A DNA stretch of 64,000 nucleotides from Calliphora vicina (GCF_958450345.1 NC_088780.1:127796226-127860225); one strand, 5' to 3'. Shown: positions 1 through 12,499, counted from the stretch's first letter. Notes: generated by a model from the letters alone, not told the origin. Numbers and translations: made by a program.

Positions 1-900
1 CTAGAAACAAATTTTATTAAGGAACTTGTAATGTGTTTTTATATTTTTTTCCAAGAATATCTTTAAAATATACTAATAGAGCTTTCACTAGGACTTTTCG
101 ATATTAATCCATTTTTATTGCAATTTTTAATATTTAGGCTAAGGGTTCTAAATTCAAAAACGGGCAAACAGTTGTATTCCAAATTATTAATACCAAATGT
201 GAACTGGATAAAATTCCCAAGAAAAAAATAAAATTTGAATTTTTTCCTTAATTTTACATTTATTTTTAATAGGTGTCTATTTCTTTGTTTCCTAAAATTA
301 ATTCTTTTGTTAGGAAATGGTTTTATTCGATCACACGAATAAAATTCAAATCAATAATTTGTACGAGTCCAAAAATAGGTATCTTTAATGTTGAATATAA
401 CAAAAATTTTGAATTTGTAAGTTTTTTAGTCAAAAACCCATGTACACATTTTTTTAACACTTTTTTTATTATTTTCTTAAATACATTCTTATCGAGATGA
501 AATAGAAAATAAAAAATATTTTCAATTTTTAGTAGAAGTCCTTTACAGGTCCTTCCAAATTTAACCAAATTTCGGATTTAGCTCATTAGTTCCAAAATCC
601 CAAAGCTGGGAATCCCCAACGGAACACTATTTTAAACACCATAAAATGTTTAGAATATGCTATAAAGGACTCGGAACAAATGTGGTCCGAATTGTCAAAA
701 ATCCTAAAATTAAAATTTTTGGGATTTTTTTCTACAAAATATTTAATTTTTAAGCTTATTTTTTAAAAAAACTAAATTTTTATCAGATCATGATATTGGA
801 ATATTTTGTAACATCACAATATTTTAAATTTAAATATCTTTCCAACGATACCAAACACATGTAAATAGTGATTTTTATAGAAGCGGATAACTTTAAATTG
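1..900 (+). repeat. Dispersed repeat family E, copy 1 (runs off window start)
   Basis: This stretch is repeated in reverse complement at about 19340-20885. Shared blocks include 'ttttattaaggaactt' near position 12, a block around 575-680 ending in a 'caaatgtggtcc' motif, and 'acgataccaaacacatgta' near 850. Both copies are diverged and AT-rich with no convincing reading frame. No terminal repeats can be defined here because the left end lies outside the window. It is a medium-repetitive element of unknown class. Confidence 0.55.
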
Positions 901-1119
901 AAATAAAATAGAGAAAAACGTGGTTAATATCCATCCAATTGGCTTTATTAATTAGATAATTCAATATGATTTTGGACAAGTGGTTAGCACGAACATGGCG
1001 TAACCTGGAGGTTACACCCTTCGCAGCAAACTATGCTGTATTTCGGCAATAACGCGTCTATTTCTTGAAATTATTCGTTTGGGATTTTAGACAAGTTTTT
1101 TTAGAATTCTGGGATTCAC
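901..1119. other. No feature recognised
   Basis: AT-rich spacer. A short stretch near 970-1025 ('ggttagcacgaacatggcg') faintly recalls a tRNA-type promoter but does not fold into a tRNA that I can recognise. Confidence 0.5.
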
Positions 1120-1780
1120 AGCGACCATTTTTCCAATTTTCCCATATTTTTAAAGAAAAGTCTTCTAACAATTTTTTAATTCTTTAATTTTTCCCCAACT
1201 GTACGTGGTTGGAAAGGTCTTTAAAATATCTATCTTTATGTATCCATATTATCTGTATTAATGACTTAGTAATCCAGATATAGATAAAACAAAATAGATC
1301 AATAAATCGAGGTAGTCGTGATTTTTTCCATATATCTCAGCCATTTGTTAGCCGATTTTCTCGATTTTTAAATATCAACCGAACCGGGACTCTAGCTGAT
1401 ATATTGATGTATGAATCATGTATATAAGTTATTTGGGGCCTACTGAAATTTGATTTCAACATACTGACGGACAGGCGGACATCCTTTTCCGTTATATATA
1501 ACTCCATGTCTATACATGTCAAATATTTATCATAACAATTAATGACGTTTGTTTTCAAGACAAAGTTGTCTGAGTAAAAGCACTAACAATTTTGTCATAA
1601 CGAAGCAATAATACTAATAAATGAAGACTATACCTGATAATTTTTTATCTTGACAACGATTTTGACGTTTATCATGATAAAAATTTATCAGGTATAGACA
1701 GGTAGTAACGAGCCAGTATATATATACTTTATGGAATGGCAAACTTATATATTGTATTGCCAATCATGGTCACAGGTATA
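1120..1780 (+). mobile_element. DINE-1-like element, subfamily C (diverged)
   Basis: The block 'gatatattgatgtatgaa...aagttatttggggcc' and a 'gacggacaggcggacat' tract match the subfamily C copies at 16310-16555, 17899-18977 and (reversed) 45720-46130. The right end 'tatatatactttatgg' then 'aatggcaaacttatatat' is the conserved DINE-1 3' block. The usual layout is interrupted by about 200 bp carrying a long imperfect inverted repeat (1628-1697). Non-coding, and a Helentron-related non-autonomous element by family resemblance. Confidence 0.55.
1628..1697. repeat. Inverted repeat inside DINE-1-like copy
   Basis: The arms 'ctatacctgataa' (from 1628) and 'ttatcaggtatag' (to 1697) are perfect complements and continue imperfectly inward, giving a hairpin of about 70 bp. 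It is probably the fold-back core of a small insertion. Confidence 0.6.
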
Positions 1781-2627
1781 AACATTTAAATATTTTTTGT
1801 TAAATATTTGATTTTCCCTTAAGACTTTTGTAATTTGAAATAAATTTTAGTTTATTTCGTCTTTTTCCCATTAACTTCTTTAACAAAACCTCCTCTTTAT
1901 CTCTTATCTTTTCAGTATACTAAACATAAATTGAAAAATGCTTTAAGTACACTCATACATAAATTATAAGGTAAGTTAACAACCTAAAAAAGCTCAAAAT
2001 ATATTTAGTTGAACTTACGTCACTACATAACTGCTGCTGCATAAATGACCTAAATATCTATAAACGTGATAAATAAATTATTAACTTAATTTTAACAAAT
2101 ACCTTCATTGTATGGAACTGCCATTGGGAGGAGTAAATGTAAATGGTCTGAAATGCAAAAGCATCACCAGCTTGGTCTTTCAAGAACACCTGCTGTTAGT
2201 GTTAATCAGATAACTAATTTCACTACGAAAATGCATTATAGAGAATGAACGAGTATCATGCAGCTTTTTCCCAAACAAAATTATAGAAAAATAAATAATA
2301 GAAATGACATGATGTGGCTGTTGTTACAACAATTAAAAAAATTAAGGCCAATTAAGGAAATTTTTTTGACATGACTAATTAAGTGACAAGTTCTAATAAC
2401 ATTTGAACTTTTACTAATAGTATCTGTGATATGAATTAAAGATTTTGTACATGTTTTAATTTATAATTCCATTATGCGAAGAGACATACTGTGAGAAATT
2501 ATGTTTCGAAAATGTAATTTTAATAATTAATAATGATAAATTAGGCTTTTTATACCCTATTTTGTGATATTCATACATCGCGGCAGTTGTCTGAAAGCAA
2601 AATATGTTTGGAGATAAATGCCGGTAC
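1781..2627. other. No feature recognised
   Basis: AT-rich sequence with no long reading frame, no inverted repeats and no match to the other repeats of the window. It may be ordinary unique intergenic or intronic DNA. Confidence 0.5.
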
Positions 2628-2635
2628 AGCAGCAT

Positions 2636-3107
2636 TAGGGTTTTTATCCCGGGAATTCCCGGTACAAATTTTCCGGTAATTTTGCCAATTTTATTTATTT
2701 AAATTCAAATTCATAACAAAATATATAGCTTCTAGTACAAAAAGGCTTAAGACAATTTTTTCAATTAATTTTGTAAATGGTTTAACAAAAATTTAATCAT
2801 TAAAAGTTTAAATAAATTCTGTTATTAATTAACTTTAAAATTAATTCAGTTTAAACAAAGTCTTTGGAATGAATCTAAAAAATTAAATATTAGGAATAAA
2901 TTTATGGAATGAAAGGCTGATATTCTTTAATTACGGATTAAGATTTTAGTGAATTAAGCTCAAATTTTATTAATTAATTCGAAGCTCTAATATTTAATAA
3001 TTATAACAATAAGTTTTTATATAAAATTTGGCTATAATATCCGGGAATGTAGAAAAAAATTTCCCGATTCCCGGGAATCAAAAAAGGTCGGGAAATTAAA
3101 AATCCTA
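2636..3107. mobile_element. hAT-type MITE with 8-bp target duplication
   Basis: The element starts TAGGGTTTTTATCCCGGGAA and ends, on the other strand, TAGGATTTTTAATTTCCCG. It is flanked on both sides by the exact 8-bp duplication AGCAGCAT (2628-2635 and 3108-3115), the target-site length of hAT transposons. The ends are rich in CCCGGGAA-type palindromic subterminal repeats. At 472 bp with no reading frame it is non-autonomous. A related, more eroded copy lies at 41010-41709. Confidence 0.88.
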
Positions 3108-3384
3108 AGCAGCATAAATAAAAAAATTCACATTTTTTTTACTGATATTTTACATTGCTTTTATATCACGAATTTTATTAAAATAAATATGAGAAACAAT
3201 TTTTTAAAAAGTGCCTAAAACTTTTGTTTTTTGAAATAGTTTAAACTTTTAAATGATCATAATTAGGGGGCGGATTTTTATGCATTTATTATTGAAAAAT
3301 ATGCTTAAAAAAAAACAAAATATGACCTAAAAATTTAAAAATAATGCATTATATGAAAAAATGTACAAATTTGTCAAAGCGGGC
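3108..3384. other. No feature recognised
   Basis: Very AT-rich spacer between the hAT MITE and a partial TIR-element copy. Confidence 0.5.
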
Positions 3385-4480
3385 AAGGTTTGTGGAACTT
3401 CTGAGGAGTAAATAAAGGCTTTTTATATAAGTATTTGATACTGTTGAAAACATTATGACCTGAGGATTGATATTTTAGTGAAATTAGATATTTTTATAAA
3501 ATTTTGGGACTTCATTTACCTTAAAAACTAAAAAAACTTTCATATGGTGATTTTCCACGAATAAAAATATAAAATTTGATTTATTGTAAAATTTTAACGG
3601 TTAAAGATATCATAACAAAATTGGGAACTAATTTAGATCCAAATGTACTTAAATTAATGACATTATAATTTTTGACATTTTTTATTTTCAAATACCGAAA
3701 TTCCTAAAACGGGGAAAATGTGTTCCAAAAACTGAGTTTTTTTAGAAAAGTGCCTACTGTGACGCTATTTACCGTGTGATAGTAAAACAACTTTCTAAGT
3801 ATTTAAACAACATATAGGGTTATACAAATACGGAACTTTTTCGAGGATCGGTGCTTTGCCTTTTTAGAATTTTTTACTGAAACCTAAATATTTTTTTTAA
3901 AATTGTCCAAGTTTGGATAGGTCTGGGGATACTGTGTCCGCTTAAGTGAGTCCAATTTTACTTTACATGCTTTTGCATTAAGTTTTCTTTCCGGAACATG
4001 TAAAAATTGTATATAGTCCCAAAGAAAATTTGTTTCTACAAAAGAAAAAATATAGGGACTTTTTTAGGAAAAATCGTAAAAAATTAGGCCCATTTTACAT
4101 GTTCCAACTTTGGATGCGTGTAACTTTTTACACGGACGAGATAACTGTTACCAAGTTTTTTTATTTAGAATTTTATTGCCAATATAGCTGATATTTTGAA
4201 AAAAAATTCGACCCTCCGTAGGGCCGCCATATCTAAAAAACAAAAAAAAATCGAGCAAAATTAAAAAAAATAAATAAATAAACCTAAATATCTCTTCAAC
4301 TGAAGGTATTTTTTGTAGATCTTCTCAAGGACTATTTTTTAAATTTCAGCTCATTCGGATCATAAATGAATTTTTGGGGATTTTTTTAAAAATTTTGAGA
4401 CCCGTGGTGACCAACTTTGAGGGGGCACAAACTGGCCCGTATTACCCCTAGGAAGCTGAACAAATGTAATTCAACTCAAA
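3385..4480 (-). mobile_element. Partial copy of the CACTGTCC TIR element (R1)
   Basis: This is the reverse complement of the interior of the complete element at 8876-10338 and of the partial copy at 48421-49755. Shared tracts include 'aaggtttgtgg', the 'attcctaaaacggggaaaatgtg' region (read from 3700), 'ttttcgaggatcggtgctt' and 'atatctaaaaaac'. Neither terminal inverted repeat is preserved. Non-coding. Confidence 0.7.
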
Positions 4481-5370
4481 AACACCTCAGCTCTAACCAT
4501 GTGAAATTTTGTAATAATATCTCCAATAGTTCCCGAGATACCGAATTATTTCCATAAAAAAAGTTTCTAAACCACTGTGCATAGTGACAGGATGCCAAAT
4601 CAGGCCAAAAATAAGTGGACATATTAGGAAGTCTTATGATTGGAAGCAGCCTTTTTGTAAACATTCCTTGATGTAAATTTCGGTATTTATAGAGCCCTTT
4701 GTAACAAATGTTTGGCTTCTTTAGCTTCAAATGCATATTGCTTACCATACCAAAAACTTTTTGGGCAAATTTTCTGCTTCTGGGTCCTAAACTTTTCTAC
4801 AACATACGTTTTTCCAGAACATACGTTTCGTTTTTCATTATGCATTTTGTTATAAAATTTTACTCCAATTTCCATGCTCTGTCTTTGGACTCTAATTTTT
4901 TAGCAGAGCATCAGAAATAAAAAAATATTGACCCGAAAGCTGCAAAAAATGTTCCAGAACATACGTTTCGTCATTCATTATGCATTTTTTTATAAAATTT
5001 GACTCCAATTTCCGTGCTCTGTCTTTGGACTCTAAATTTTTAGCAGAGTTCCTGTCAGGAGTCTTGTATGTTTTTAAATCTGCATTGGCTTTAAATTTTC
5101 GTACTAAATAGTCCGAGTACTGATCTAACCAGACTGCTTTCCTACCGTATGTGTTGGCAGCTCTTCTGAAAATGTTATCTATTTATTGGTTTTAGAAACA
5201 TTATGTGGACCGTTGCTTCTACCTGAACCAGTTCTCCCGATACTGTTTAATAACATTGGAATCAGTTTGATGGCAGACCTTTGATTGTTTGGCCAACTTT
5301 TTGTAGGACCATGTTGGGTTTTGTTGAAAATATTTAATAATTTTAGTACGCACTTTTTTCTTGTCGCTCA
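4480..5370 (-). pseudogene. Tc1/mariner-superfamily transposase, degenerate
   Basis: On the minus strand an N-terminal piece starts at an ATG at about 5370 (MSDKKKVRTKIIKYFQ, followed by a helix-turn-helix-like stretch). Later fragments read NTYGRKAVWLDQYSDY near 5150, and FWPDLASCHYAQ near 4600. The last resembles the 'WPDLASxHY' segment containing the second catalytic aspartate of a Tc1/mariner lineage. The frame is broken by several stops and shifts. A segment of about 130 bp is duplicated (about 4800-4910 and 4950-5050, both with 'gaacatacgtttcgt...cattatgcatttt' and 'gctctgtctttggactct'). This is a dead gene, not a host protein. Confidence 0.75.
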
Positions 5371-5417
5371 TTTTAATCAGATCAACAACAAGTGAACATA
5401 ATTGACATTAAGCATAA

Positions 5418-5673
5418 TTGGTCAATTCACAAGGTCACTTATCATGTCATATTGTCATAATGTCCTAATATTTCACAATGATTTTTATTGTTTTTCAAGT
5501 AAAAAATGTCCTAAAATAATAGTACTCTGTATGCTATGTTTATTGTGTTATCGTAACCAACCAGTAGAGACCTTCGCCGAATGCCTAAGTGTCGGTTAAG
5601 CCGAGCTGCCGTGTCGAGATATATTAAGACATTATGACAATATGACTGATAAGAGACCTTGTCAATTGACCAA
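5418..5673. mobile_element. Fold-back MITE, GGTC-family copy 1
   Basis: Inverted ends TTGGTCAATTCACAAGGTC and its complement, continuing as 'cttatcatgtcatattgtca' versus 'gacaatatgactgataag'. ATAA lies on both sides (5414-5417, 5674-5677). It is longer than the copy at 7093-7252 because of about 100 bp of more GC-rich central sequence (5520-5620). Non-coding. Confidence 0.8.
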
Positions 5674-6572
5674 ATAACTGACATACTTTACAAGGGTAAC
5701 TTGATCGAAAAAAAAACCAAATAATACTTGGGTTATAAGTTTTAATGAAAAACATGTATTTTTTCGATCTCAGTCCTAAGGGTTATAACTGAATATTATA
5801 GAAACTACAAGGGTATACAATAGCTCTAAAAACTGCAAACATTTGTTTCTACTCCTCATAGTTTGCAAAAGTTCGAAGCAGCCATTTTAAACCAACATTA
5901 ATGATTGTTGTACATTGTAAAATCTGTTTCCAACAAAGTTGAATTCAGTTAAGGCTAAATACTGCATATTTTATTAAATCTGCTATTAATAGTTTGCTAT
6001 AACAAATATATAAAACTTCCATTATTCATACTTCCCCACATACACTCTAAACACATCCCAATAGCTTTTAACTCACACCAGATATTAAACTACAAATGCA
6101 ATTTACACTTTCATCATGCCAGTTTTAACACACAAAAAAAAAATATTCATATTCATTGATTAGTAATTAACATTGAAATGTTATTTAACTACATCTATGT
6201 ATGTAAATATAGCCACCTACTTGAATGAGTACGGATGCCGAAAGTGCTCATACTTAAGATATTTCGAACTGTTATATTTAAAGTACATATTGATTGGAAT
6301 AATACAAAGCATACAAGCATACACATCTACTATTTACTCGTAAGTTCAATCACTATTTACCTCTCACTCTTCATTTCTTCACTCATGGTACTTAACAGCT
6401 TTTTAAGATGAAAATACATTTTGATTGTATTAAGTTACATTTGTAGCTCACTATGACTACAGATTAAATATGTATTTAAGTAGGCAGTAGTAATCAAGTT
6501 TTGTATTTGCTCGTGCAGTAAAATATTTTTGTTTTTTTTTAAAGCAGGTGCACGGAATATAGTTTAAGACAG
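5674..6572. other. No feature recognised
   Basis: AT-rich sequence without a supported gene or repeat. Confidence 0.5.
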
Positions 6573-6701
6573 TCAGCCCAATTATGAATAAAAATTCCTC
6601 GGGAGTTTTTCCCCTTTTCTCATTTTTCCTATTCATATTCAATTTGAAATAACTCCCTGGGAACAAACTCCCGCGGAATATTTTATTCATAATTGGGCTG
6701 A
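6573..6701. mobile_element. Small fold-back MITE
   Basis: Inverted ends TCAGCCCAATTATGAATAAA and its complement at 6682-6701, followed inward by 'attcctcgggagtttt' versus 'aaactcccgcggaat'. The 129-bp unit folds almost completely on itself. No clear target duplication was found. Confidence 0.75.
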
Positions 6702-6819
6702 GTATGAATATAGTTTTATAAGATGACACTTTAGTAACAAAAATAACTTCAAATTTAGAACTTGAATGAAGTAATAAAATTATCAGAAATTAATTTAACA
6801 CTGATTTGTTCTATAATGC

Positions 6820-7090
6820 ACAGTGGAGCAAAATCGAAATGTTTTGGCAATAAATTTGTTATTTCCAACTCGCTGATCCGATTGGCATGAAATTTCACAT
6901 GGGCATAGCAGATAAGCATTCGAGTTTAATTTATTACAACATACCCCAAAGATCCCACTGGAGCGACGCTGAAGAGTCTCAAAATAGGGCACCTTTTACA
7001 TGCGGAATTTTATAAACGCTTGCAAATTTTTGGTGGTTTATCCAAAATCAAAGATTTTAATATATTCTTAAAGTAGGCCTATAAAAAACA
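6820..7090 (+). repeat. Dispersed repeat family F, copy 1
   Basis: Reverse complement of about 21420-21680. Shared runs include 'catgaaatttcacatgggc' and 'taatatattcttaaag'. It ends exactly where the MITE at 7093 begins. Class unknown, non-coding. Confidence 0.6.
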
Positions 7091-7092
7091 TA

Positions 7093-7252
7093 TGGTCGAT
7101 TCACAAGGTCGCCTATTATGTCATATTGTCACAATGTCCTAATATTTCACAATGGTTTGAAAAAGTTGTTATTGCCATTCAAGCAAAAATTGTCCTAAAA
7201 TAATACTACTCAGTATAGAAGTATGATAGGAGACCTTGTGACCAATCGACCA
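7093..7252. mobile_element. Fold-back MITE, GGTC-family copy 2
   Basis: Ends TGGTCGATTCACAAGGTC... and ...GACCTTGTGACCAATCGACCA are inverted, with ATA on both sides (7090-7092, 7253-7255). It shares the interior 'tgtcctaatatttcacaatg' and 'gtcctaaaataat' with the copy at 5418-5673. 160 bp, non-coding. Confidence 0.8.
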
Positions 7253-7271
7253 ATAGTTTTGTGTGGTACAG

Positions 7272-7963
7272 GTAGGCCTCCATTTACGCGGTTTGTTGAG
7301 CCCAAATTCGCGTAAAACTAGGTTCTAATTTAGAACGAAATGCTTTTGTGGGGCCAATAATTTTTTATTTCGCGTAAAACAATACATCAGTCACATAACA
7401 AAAAAGAAATTGGGACCTAAAAATCGCGTAAAATAGAAAACATACCCTAGTCATCTTAAATGAAAGCGGACGTAACTACACAAAAATTAAAAATCGAGTT
7501 TTTGATTGATTGAACAATTGCCAAGAATACTCTATTATTATTGATTTTATAACTTATCCTGTAAAAACAATAAAAATGTAGTTACGTCCATTTGCATTTA
7601 AGGCGACGATATATACTTTAAGTAAAGTTATTTTATTTGTACTTTTAAAAACTTACTTAAAGCAAAAGTGAAGTAAAAAAACTAAACTAAAAAAATTATT
7701 TCTTATCAAAAATTAAGGAAAAAATTCCAATTAAAAAAACAAAATATTCTAATACATAAAAAAGATCAAAACTTTAAAAAAAAATCATAAAAATTAACGA
7801 AGTTTTCAAAAAATAAATCTGTTATTCGCTTGTTTTTTTTTCGTTTCTTGTTGTTTGTTTCCGCGTTATATAAAAGTCGCGTATTTCAAAAAATTATTGC
7901 TAATTTGAGTTCGCGTTATATCGAATTCGCGTAAATAAAGTATTGCGTAAATGGAGGCGCGAT
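7272..7963. mobile_element. TIR element with TTACGCG-type ends
   Basis: The left end 'ggcctccatttacgcg' (7275-7290) is inverted at the right end 'gcgtaaatggaggcg' (7945-7959). Short 'ttcgcgta' motifs recur near both ends. No transposase is visible. The CAGGTAGGCCTCC start suggests a pogo/Tigger-like non-autonomous element, but the right end lacks the matching CAG, so the class is uncertain. Confidence 0.6.
7455..7602. mobile_element. Nested fold-back MITE
   Basis: The inverted ends 'cttaaatg' + 'cggacgtaactac' (7455 on) and 'gtagttacgtcc' + 'catttaag' (to 7602) lie inside the element at 7272-7963, so this unit probably inserted into it. 148 bp, non-coding. Confidence 0.6.
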
Positions 7964-8875
7964 AGTTATATGGATTTGAAAATTCAAATTTCAAAATTTC
8001 ACCATACGTTGGTCTGGTTTTTCACAATATCGGATACAATTTATCATTTCATTCAAACTTTTCCTGTTATTTAAACAATAAACACAAAAATGTGACAGAA
8101 GTTTTAACGCAATATCTTTTTCAAGTCCACAACATATCTATTTTAAATTTGACAATATTTCGCCTAAAAACTGAAAAGTTTCTTAGGGTACATATAACGG
8201 ATAAAGACCCTTCCGAATTTAACACATTTTTTTTATAGAAATTTTGAATTTAGACTAAGTGTTCTAATATTCCAAAGCTGAGTTTTCAAAATGTGTAAAA
8301 ATTTTAGATACATAATTATTCCCGTTCTATAACTTGTTAACAGTCAATAACTTTAAAAAAACGACGGCATTTCATTTTAAAATATAACTTTCGTGCAAGC
8401 CCTATAACTAAAAATTGTATTTATTTGTATTTTAACAGTGTCTACACAGTTAATAATTATAAAGTGGGTAATAACATTTGTGAATTAATTTTTAAGTACT
8501 CTCGTATCTTGTTTAGAAATAGCGACAAACTAAATATTGTTTTTAATGGTCATTAAACAAATAAATAATAATTAAGATTAACCTTATTAAAGTAATTTAT
8601 ATCTGGCAGACATTTAAGGTTAATTAAGATACACATTTAAATACGAAAGCCACAAGATAAATCACTAATATTGAACAAAACTGCTAATGTAAAGATGCAT
8701 ATCTATTGTAAGAGAGAAAAAACTCTACATCATAGTTACCCTTTGTTCTAAAATCGAGCCTAAAATCGAGAAAAAAGTTGCAAGTCTATAGAAGAAAAAA
8801 AATATGTTTTATATATCTATCTTTAATTTTTCAATGATAAAATTTAAAATGTTCCATTGTGCCAACGTTAAATTA
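7964..8875. other. No gene; weak repeat similarity
   Basis: AT-rich sequence. The segment near 8170-8320 ('tttcttagggtac', 'ccaaagctgag') faintly resembles family E, but too weakly to annotate as a copy. Confidence 0.4.
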
Positions 8876-10338
8876 CACTGTCCAACAAATTGAGACTTTT
8901 TGATTGGAACAGAATAGCGACCCTATAATTCTGAAAGGGCATGTTGAGTAGATCATTTTTGTAGAATAAACTTATAGTCCACCTGGTAGGAATTATTTTT
9001 ACAGTGGGTCGAAGTTTTCATTTTTTGATCGAAGGGAGCAGTATACTAACTGAAAAAAATGTTGTAAGTGAATGTCTAAGAGAATTCTTATTGTCAGAGT
9101 TATATTGTGGAATTTTATGGGGATCATTTTTGTGGAAGATCTTAACCCTCTAGCTCTTCTCCTTAGGGATCAGTTTGACCCTTTTTTTTCGAGAAAATTA
9201 AAAAAAGTCCTTTCAAAAAGGACATTTAAGGATTAAAATATTCGACGAAAATTTTTGCCGGAAAATTTTAGTGGGGGTCACCAAAGATGTAGATAAAGCA
9301 CTTTACGCTTAATTAGCAAAATTGCACGCCACCTTGGGTCTCACATTTTTTAAAAAGATCGCCAAAAATCATATGTAGATTATCACTTTTAGGTCAAGAG
9401 TTATTTAGGTAAATAAATAATACTTTTTTTAATTTTGTTCGATCTTTTTTTAGTTTTTTAGATATGTCGGGCCTACGGTGGTTCGAAATTGTTTTTTTAA
9501 AATATTACCTACATTGAATGTCACCATCGTAGTCAAATTTTATTCATTAGTCTTAGAAAGTTGATATTTTGGAAATATTTTAAAATGCTATTTTTTCTTT
9601 TGTAGAAAAAAATTTTCTTCGGGACTATATAAAATTTGTACATGATTCGAAAAGAGAACCTAATGCAAAAGCGTAGAAAGTAAAACTTGGCTCACTTAAG
9701 AGGACCTAGTCGGCTCCAGACTTATCCAAACTATGCCAATTAAAAAAAAAAATTTTGGTTTGAGCAAAAAATTCTAAAAAGGCAAAGCACCGATCCTCGA
9801 AAAAGCTCCATGCATATATAGCCCTATATCTTATTTAAACACGTACAAAGTTATTTTACTATCACACAGTAAATAACGTCGCCGTAGGGTGTTTTCTAAA
9901 AAACTCAGTTTTTGGAACACATTTTCCCCGTATTAGGAATTTTGGTATTTGAAAATAAAAAGTGTTAAAGATTATAATTCCATTGCTTTAAGGACATTTG
10001 ATCTACATTATGTCCAAATTTTGTTATAATATCTTTAACCGTTAAATATTTACATTAATTAAAATTTTATATTTTTGTTCATGGAAAATCCCAATATAAA
10101 ATTTTTTAGTTTCTAAGGTAAATGAAGTCCGAAAAATTCATAAAATTATTTAATTTCACTAAACTGTTAATCTTCAAGTCCTAAGGTTTTCACCAATACC
10201 AACTACTTGTACAAAAAGCTTATATTTGTTCATCAGGAGCTCCACAAACCTTGTTTATTCTATAAAAATGCTCTACTCAACATTCCCTTTCAGAATTATA
10301 GGGTCGCTATTCTGTTCCAAAAATGCTGTTGGACAGTG
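8876..10338 (+). mobile_element. Complete CACTGTCC TIR element (R2), 1463 bp
   Basis: The ends are inverted: left CACTGTCCAACA...'ggaacagaatagcgaccc' + 'tataattctgaaaggg' + 'catgttgagtaga', and the same sequence reversed at about 10264-10338. Arms are about 75 bp. TTA lies directly outside both ends, compatible with a 3-bp target duplication of the PIF/Harbinger type. The interior is AT-rich and carries no long frame, so it is non-autonomous. Partial copies lie at 3385-4480 and 48421-49755. I could not assign a superfamily with certainty. Confidence 0.75.
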
Positions 10339-11933
10339 TTATTACTATTTCCATAAAATAAATAACCAAACATTTTCAACATGGCAACGAACTTTTCCAA
10401 ATATTTTAAAACTTGGTAAACAAGTTCCTTATAATCATACAAAATTTGAAGTTATTCAAAATTTCAAATTTCTTTTTTTTGGTCTTTTATCGATCTTCAA
10501 AGTTCAAATTTTATTTTGTAAAATTTATACATTTCAATTGTATATAACTTTTAACGGCTGATCTCATTTTCATTTTTCTTGAACAAAGGATATATGGAAA
10601 AAGATACCTTCCAACATATAAAAAATTCAGATTGAATCTTGAGATAATAAACATTTAGTAAAAATTTCTTACTACTTACATATTTCGAAAAATAATCAAA
10701 AAAATACTTCAAATACATTTTTAGGCATATCACCGATGGAAAATGGATAGTAAATTTAAACAGTACATTAGCAAGGATATTTTCAAATACATATCTCTAT
10801 GTTCATTTTAATGTATGTAATTCAAAGTTATAAAACCAAAATTTTATAATTCAAAATTAATTGAACCTAAACTAATGCTCTACCTCTACCTTTATCTTAT
10901 TTATTATGCATTGAATTTATAGTTAATTTCTCATACAATTGATTAACCAAATTCTTGTTAAAAATTTTTTGTTTTATTGCATGTAATCTAAGATTTTTTC
11001 AAACTCAAATATTCAGTAGTTTTGACTTGAGTGATTTCCTGTTTTGTGAATTTTGTATGGCATCATTACAAAGAAACTAAAATCAAATTTTCCTTCAACT
11101 CCAGTAAAAGGGGGGGAAAAAACCAGTTTGTGCAAAATTGCTGTTTTTCACATTTACCGTGAAGTAAAATATAGTGAGAATTAGGAAAAACATCCCATTC
11201 ATCCATCTATCCGAGCAACCAACCATTTATTTATCTATCTATCTAACCACCTGGGTTTTAACTCAAGAATACAGGTTTTCTTTAACAACAAATTCTAAAT
11301 CATAGAATGGAAGAGGGTGGTGTTTGCAGATGGTTTGTTGTTGAGAAGCTCGTACATCTTTTGAGGATGTCTTAGTCGAGTTGAGTTGTGTTGCTGCTTG
11401 TTGGAAGGTGTAACAAATTTGCTGGCAAATCCTGTAGAAAAAGGGTGATTTGTTGAATATCATCTAGAGACTGACTGACTACTGCTGTACAATATGTTGT
11501 ATGTTGCAAGGCCATTTATTTAAGTTGTTTTTTTATTCGTTTTTGTTTTCAGCAAAAATTGCAAGGCCAGGAAATCCGTTTGTAGCTTCTTAGTATCTGG
11601 CAAAATGCATTTGTTGATGATGGACTTTTTAAGTTTTTAAACATATTTCCAACTTATTATTATAGAATATTAAATTTTTGTTAGCATTTTGTTGTTTAAA
11701 TTAAGTATAAGCGTAATATTTATAGAAAATGAATTTGATTTTATTTATCATGGCAAACAATTGTTTTGTTTTCAGCAGAAACATACTATAGTTTGTGAAA
11801 ATTTAATTAAATTCCCTATACATACCAGATGCTACGAAAATATTTAGATTGCTTTAAAAATAGAATTAAAAAATAATATCAACCCAACATTTTCCTAAAA
11901 TATAGAAAAGAAGAATATCCATACGTATTATAT
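10339..11933. other. No feature recognised
   Basis: AT-rich unique-looking sequence with short reading frames only, none with recognisable domains. A short 'tatctatctatc' microsatellite is near 11230. Confidence 0.5.
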
Positions 11934-12115
11934 GGGCACTGCTACACGTTCAATATATATTGTGATATTTGGATCGTGATCTATTGTAATGGATCACGCA
12001 AAATTAGGTTATTCTGCGATTTGGATCGCGATCCATCAATAATGCATAATACACGTTCAATAAATATCGCGATATTGAATCGCGGTCAATATATACTGAA
12101 CGTGTAGCAGTGCCC
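11934..12115. mobile_element. MITE with 3-bp TAT duplication
   Basis: Inverted ends GGGCACTGCTACACGTTCA (left) and TGAACGTGTAGCAGTGCCC (right), bordered by TAT at 11931-11933 and 12116-12118. The interior carries several GATCGCGATCC-like palindromic motifs. At 182 bp with 3-bp flanking repeats it could be Harbinger-like, but the class is inferred only. Confidence 0.82.
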
Positions 12116-12499
12116 TATGAGAACAATTTAAAATTTTGGAAAATCGTTGAAACTGAATTCATATGGCTTGTATTGCGAATATCTATATTCGGATGCGCCG
12201 AACCTAATAAACCCAACACCAAAGTACACATTAAGATAAAGATTTAAAACAGAAAAAAAAAATTGGGGAAATTAAAAATAGTTTTTGGTGGGTTCGAATT
12301 TCTAGAGCGTTATATATGGGCAATTCTACGAGAATGACAACCACAACTGAAAAAACAGTTGAAACTTTTTTCAAGATGATTTGAATAGGAGAAAACACTA
12401 AAATGTTACTATGTGAAAGTATTTAAAGCTTATTACAACATTTTATGGGCAAAAAATAATAGTTTAAACTGACTATATTTAATTTTTTAATACAATTGG

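Noticed and set aside
960..1050. tRNA gene or tRNA-derived SINE
   Set aside because: Only a short stretch resembles an internal promoter box. No cloverleaf could be built by eye.
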